A stretch of DNA of 64,000 nt from Onchocerca lupi (lineage: Eukaryota > Nematoda > Chromadorea > Rhabditida > Onchocercidae), in assembly GCA_028564675.1 (NCBI GenBank), contig JAOVVO010000480.1:1-64000 (forward strand), in the 5' to 3' direction. Numbering within the stretch: the stretch's first letter is position 1; each line of letters begins with the position of its first letter. A program made the position numbers and the translations under genes. Positions 62,858-64,000 of the stretch are shown here, one piece after another. A model generated the notes under the pieces. The model was not told where the DNA came from, did not search any database, and saw only the letters and a program-made list of their open reading frames with translations.

Positions 62858-63519
62858 TTGCAGGCAAAACTAGAAAGTGCCAAGAGACTTGTTCCGCATA
62901 AAAATTTACTTAAATATAAGGATACGAAAGATGCAGATGGTTTTGTACCAAATTTGGTTGCCAAAACCAAAGCTGCATTTGCACATTACCAGTTGAGATT
63001 TGTTACAGAACCAGGAAATGCAATGTATGAGGTAAAATTTTTAAAAATCCTGCAAAGGAATTGTTAATTATCCACATTCTGCAAGATCATCAAAAAATAT
63101 TATGTTTAATATTTCTCGTAATGATGTAACTGCAGCCAGTAATAAACTTTAATAGTTTCTCTTGAAAGACATTCAAATACTACATTTGAGTTTGATTCAT
63201 TCATCTATTAGGCATAAGTTTTTGGCCTGCTCGATCATTACAACATAATATTCTTTAGTGCTTTTTAATTTGTTTGGAATTTCTAAACATTCCAGCTATT
63301 CTCTAACACTTATCAATCATTGTCATTCTCAAATTATAACAGAAAATTAAGGTCGAGTTTTGCTTACAGGCAACTGTACAGTATGATATACTAAGGAATA
63401 CAGTTACAGTGGATATGACATCCATCAGTCATGTCAACAGATATGGCGATTTGTCTCACTGTATCATGGACATAAACTACTTCTTAGCAGCATATTGTGT
63501 TTGTTATGATAAAATATAA
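54437..63519 (+). CDS. DUF229 family type II membrane protein (alkaline-phosphatase/sulfatase-like fold)
   Basis: Nematode-expanded family of unknown substrate with an alkaline-phosphatase-superfamily core. Exons: 54437-54535, 57257-57332, 57699-57862, 58217-58318, 58555-58706, 58827-about 58983, 59449-59552, 59644-59736, 60044-60128, 60534-60666, 60801-60905, 61217-61454, 61568-61676, 61890-62034, 62402-62560, 62864-63031, 63370-63519; about 746 residues. A cytosolic N-terminus, one transmembrane segment (about 73-93; LFHILLFPVMIFIILFIFF), a stem, then the catalytic domain: GLDVYFIGFDSLS (metal site and nucleophile region), YNIVGDGTPQAFIPILTG, VMADHGHRF (metal-binding Asp/His), RLVTPFDIHATLLDML. 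The C-terminal domain has paired cysteines (MHWCTCLNW, CVCYDKI). The join between the exons ending near 58983 and starting at 59449 is out of phase, so a small exon or other donor is missing. Poly(A) signal at 63540-63545. Confidence 0.88.
62821..62858. repeat. (AT)n microsatellite abutting a 3' splice site
   Basis: Alternating A/T with one C interruption runs to within a few bases of the acceptor TTTGCAG at 62863 of the DUF229 gene, in the place where a pyrimidine tract usually stands. Confidence 0.9.
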
Positions 63520-63539
63520 CATCCTTAGTAATTCATCAC

Positions 63540-63545
63540 AATAAA
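63540..63545 (+). terminator. Poly(A) signal AATAAA of the DUF229 gene
   Basis: AATAAA 20 bases after the stop codon at 63517-63519; a very short 3' UTR is implied. Confidence 0.6.
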
Positions 63546-64000
63546 ATCTCTTCTGCTTTTCAAGCTTTCCATTCTTCTCTCATGAGTTCTTTGTATAATC
63601 ATATTACTCTTAAGAGTCATCTATGCATATTATATTATCATTATTGCTGATTTTGTTATAAGCGTATTACTTTCTCTCACCTTATTATTGCTTCTAGTTT
63701 GTTCTTATTATTCTTTTTAAGACAGCAAAATTCAGTTAGAGCTGAATCAAATATTTGCCGGCCTTCCAACTAAATTTGTTATGCATTATAACACTTTGTT
63801 TCCGCTGCCCATTAGATATTTTGGACTGGAGTTTTGCAGCTTCGGTGTTTTTTGTCTAATTTGGGACTTAAGAATCAATGAGTTATTTTTCTAATAATTC
63901 GAGAAGGAGTAACTAAATAATAAGGGAAAATAGGCGAAATTAGCGATGAGAAGGGGAGACTGAATGAGGGAGAAATTATCAATATACGAAGTCGTCTTCA
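63546..64000. other. Intergenic end of window
   Basis: No gene or repeat recognised in the last 450 bases. The composition turns purine-rich at the end (about 63900-63975). Confidence 0.5.

Overview
This window is eukaryotic nuclear DNA. It is AT-rich, with short exons, many small introns with T-rich TTTCAG or TTNCAG acceptors, and long poly(A)/poly(T) and (AT)n runs. Its genes match nematode families: an AKH/GnRH-type neuropeptide precursor of the nematode QMTFTD type, SSU-2, RP2, a multi-exon sulfatase-like DUF229 protein, and start codons placed just behind strong splice acceptors, as expected for spliced-leader trans-splicing. Filarial-type (clade III) nematode is my best guess; the species is an inference. 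I see no CRISPR array, bacterial operon, virus, rRNA or convincing tRNA.

Layout. 1-7.2 kb: gene-poor, with two weak exon-like segments near 4 kb. 7.2-14.4 kb (-): PUS7-type pseudouridine synthase followed on the same strand by an FBXO7-type F-box protein, 415 bp apart, probably one operon. 15.4-16.9 kb (+): PI-PLC X-domain protein. 19.9-22.7 kb (+): RP2 homologue (N-terminal exon not found). 22.7-27.8 kb: mostly non-coding. 27.8-31.3 kb (+): SSUH2/SSU-2. 32.1-32.7 kb (-): unrecognised, possibly secreted protein with a frame problem. 32.9-34.6 kb (+): TXNDC15. About 35.1 kb (-): amidase-like C-terminal fragment. 40.3-41.2 kb (+): neuropeptide precursor. 42.8-47.3 kb (-): glucose-6-phosphate dehydrogenase. 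47.3-52.8 kb: non-coding. 52.8-53.8 kb (-): prefoldin subunit 4. 54.4-63.5 kb (+): 17 or more exons of a DUF229 type II membrane protein.

Exon models were built by hand. I followed reading frame across splice sites and compared the products with remembered family features. Where every exon joins in phase (PUS7, PLCXD, SSUH2, TXNDC15, G6PD, PFD4, neuropeptide) the model is strong. FBXO7 needs one non-obvious donor, and DUF229 has one unresolved junction. The genes are mostly unrelated housekeeping genes. The only local functional links I would suggest are the PUS7-FBXO7 pair (co-transcription) and the coincidence of two cilium-associated families, RP2 and TXNDC15, within 15 kb. No clearly new multi-gene system was found. 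The most notable item is the neuropeptide gene, which is too short and too split to be obvious in an ORF scan.
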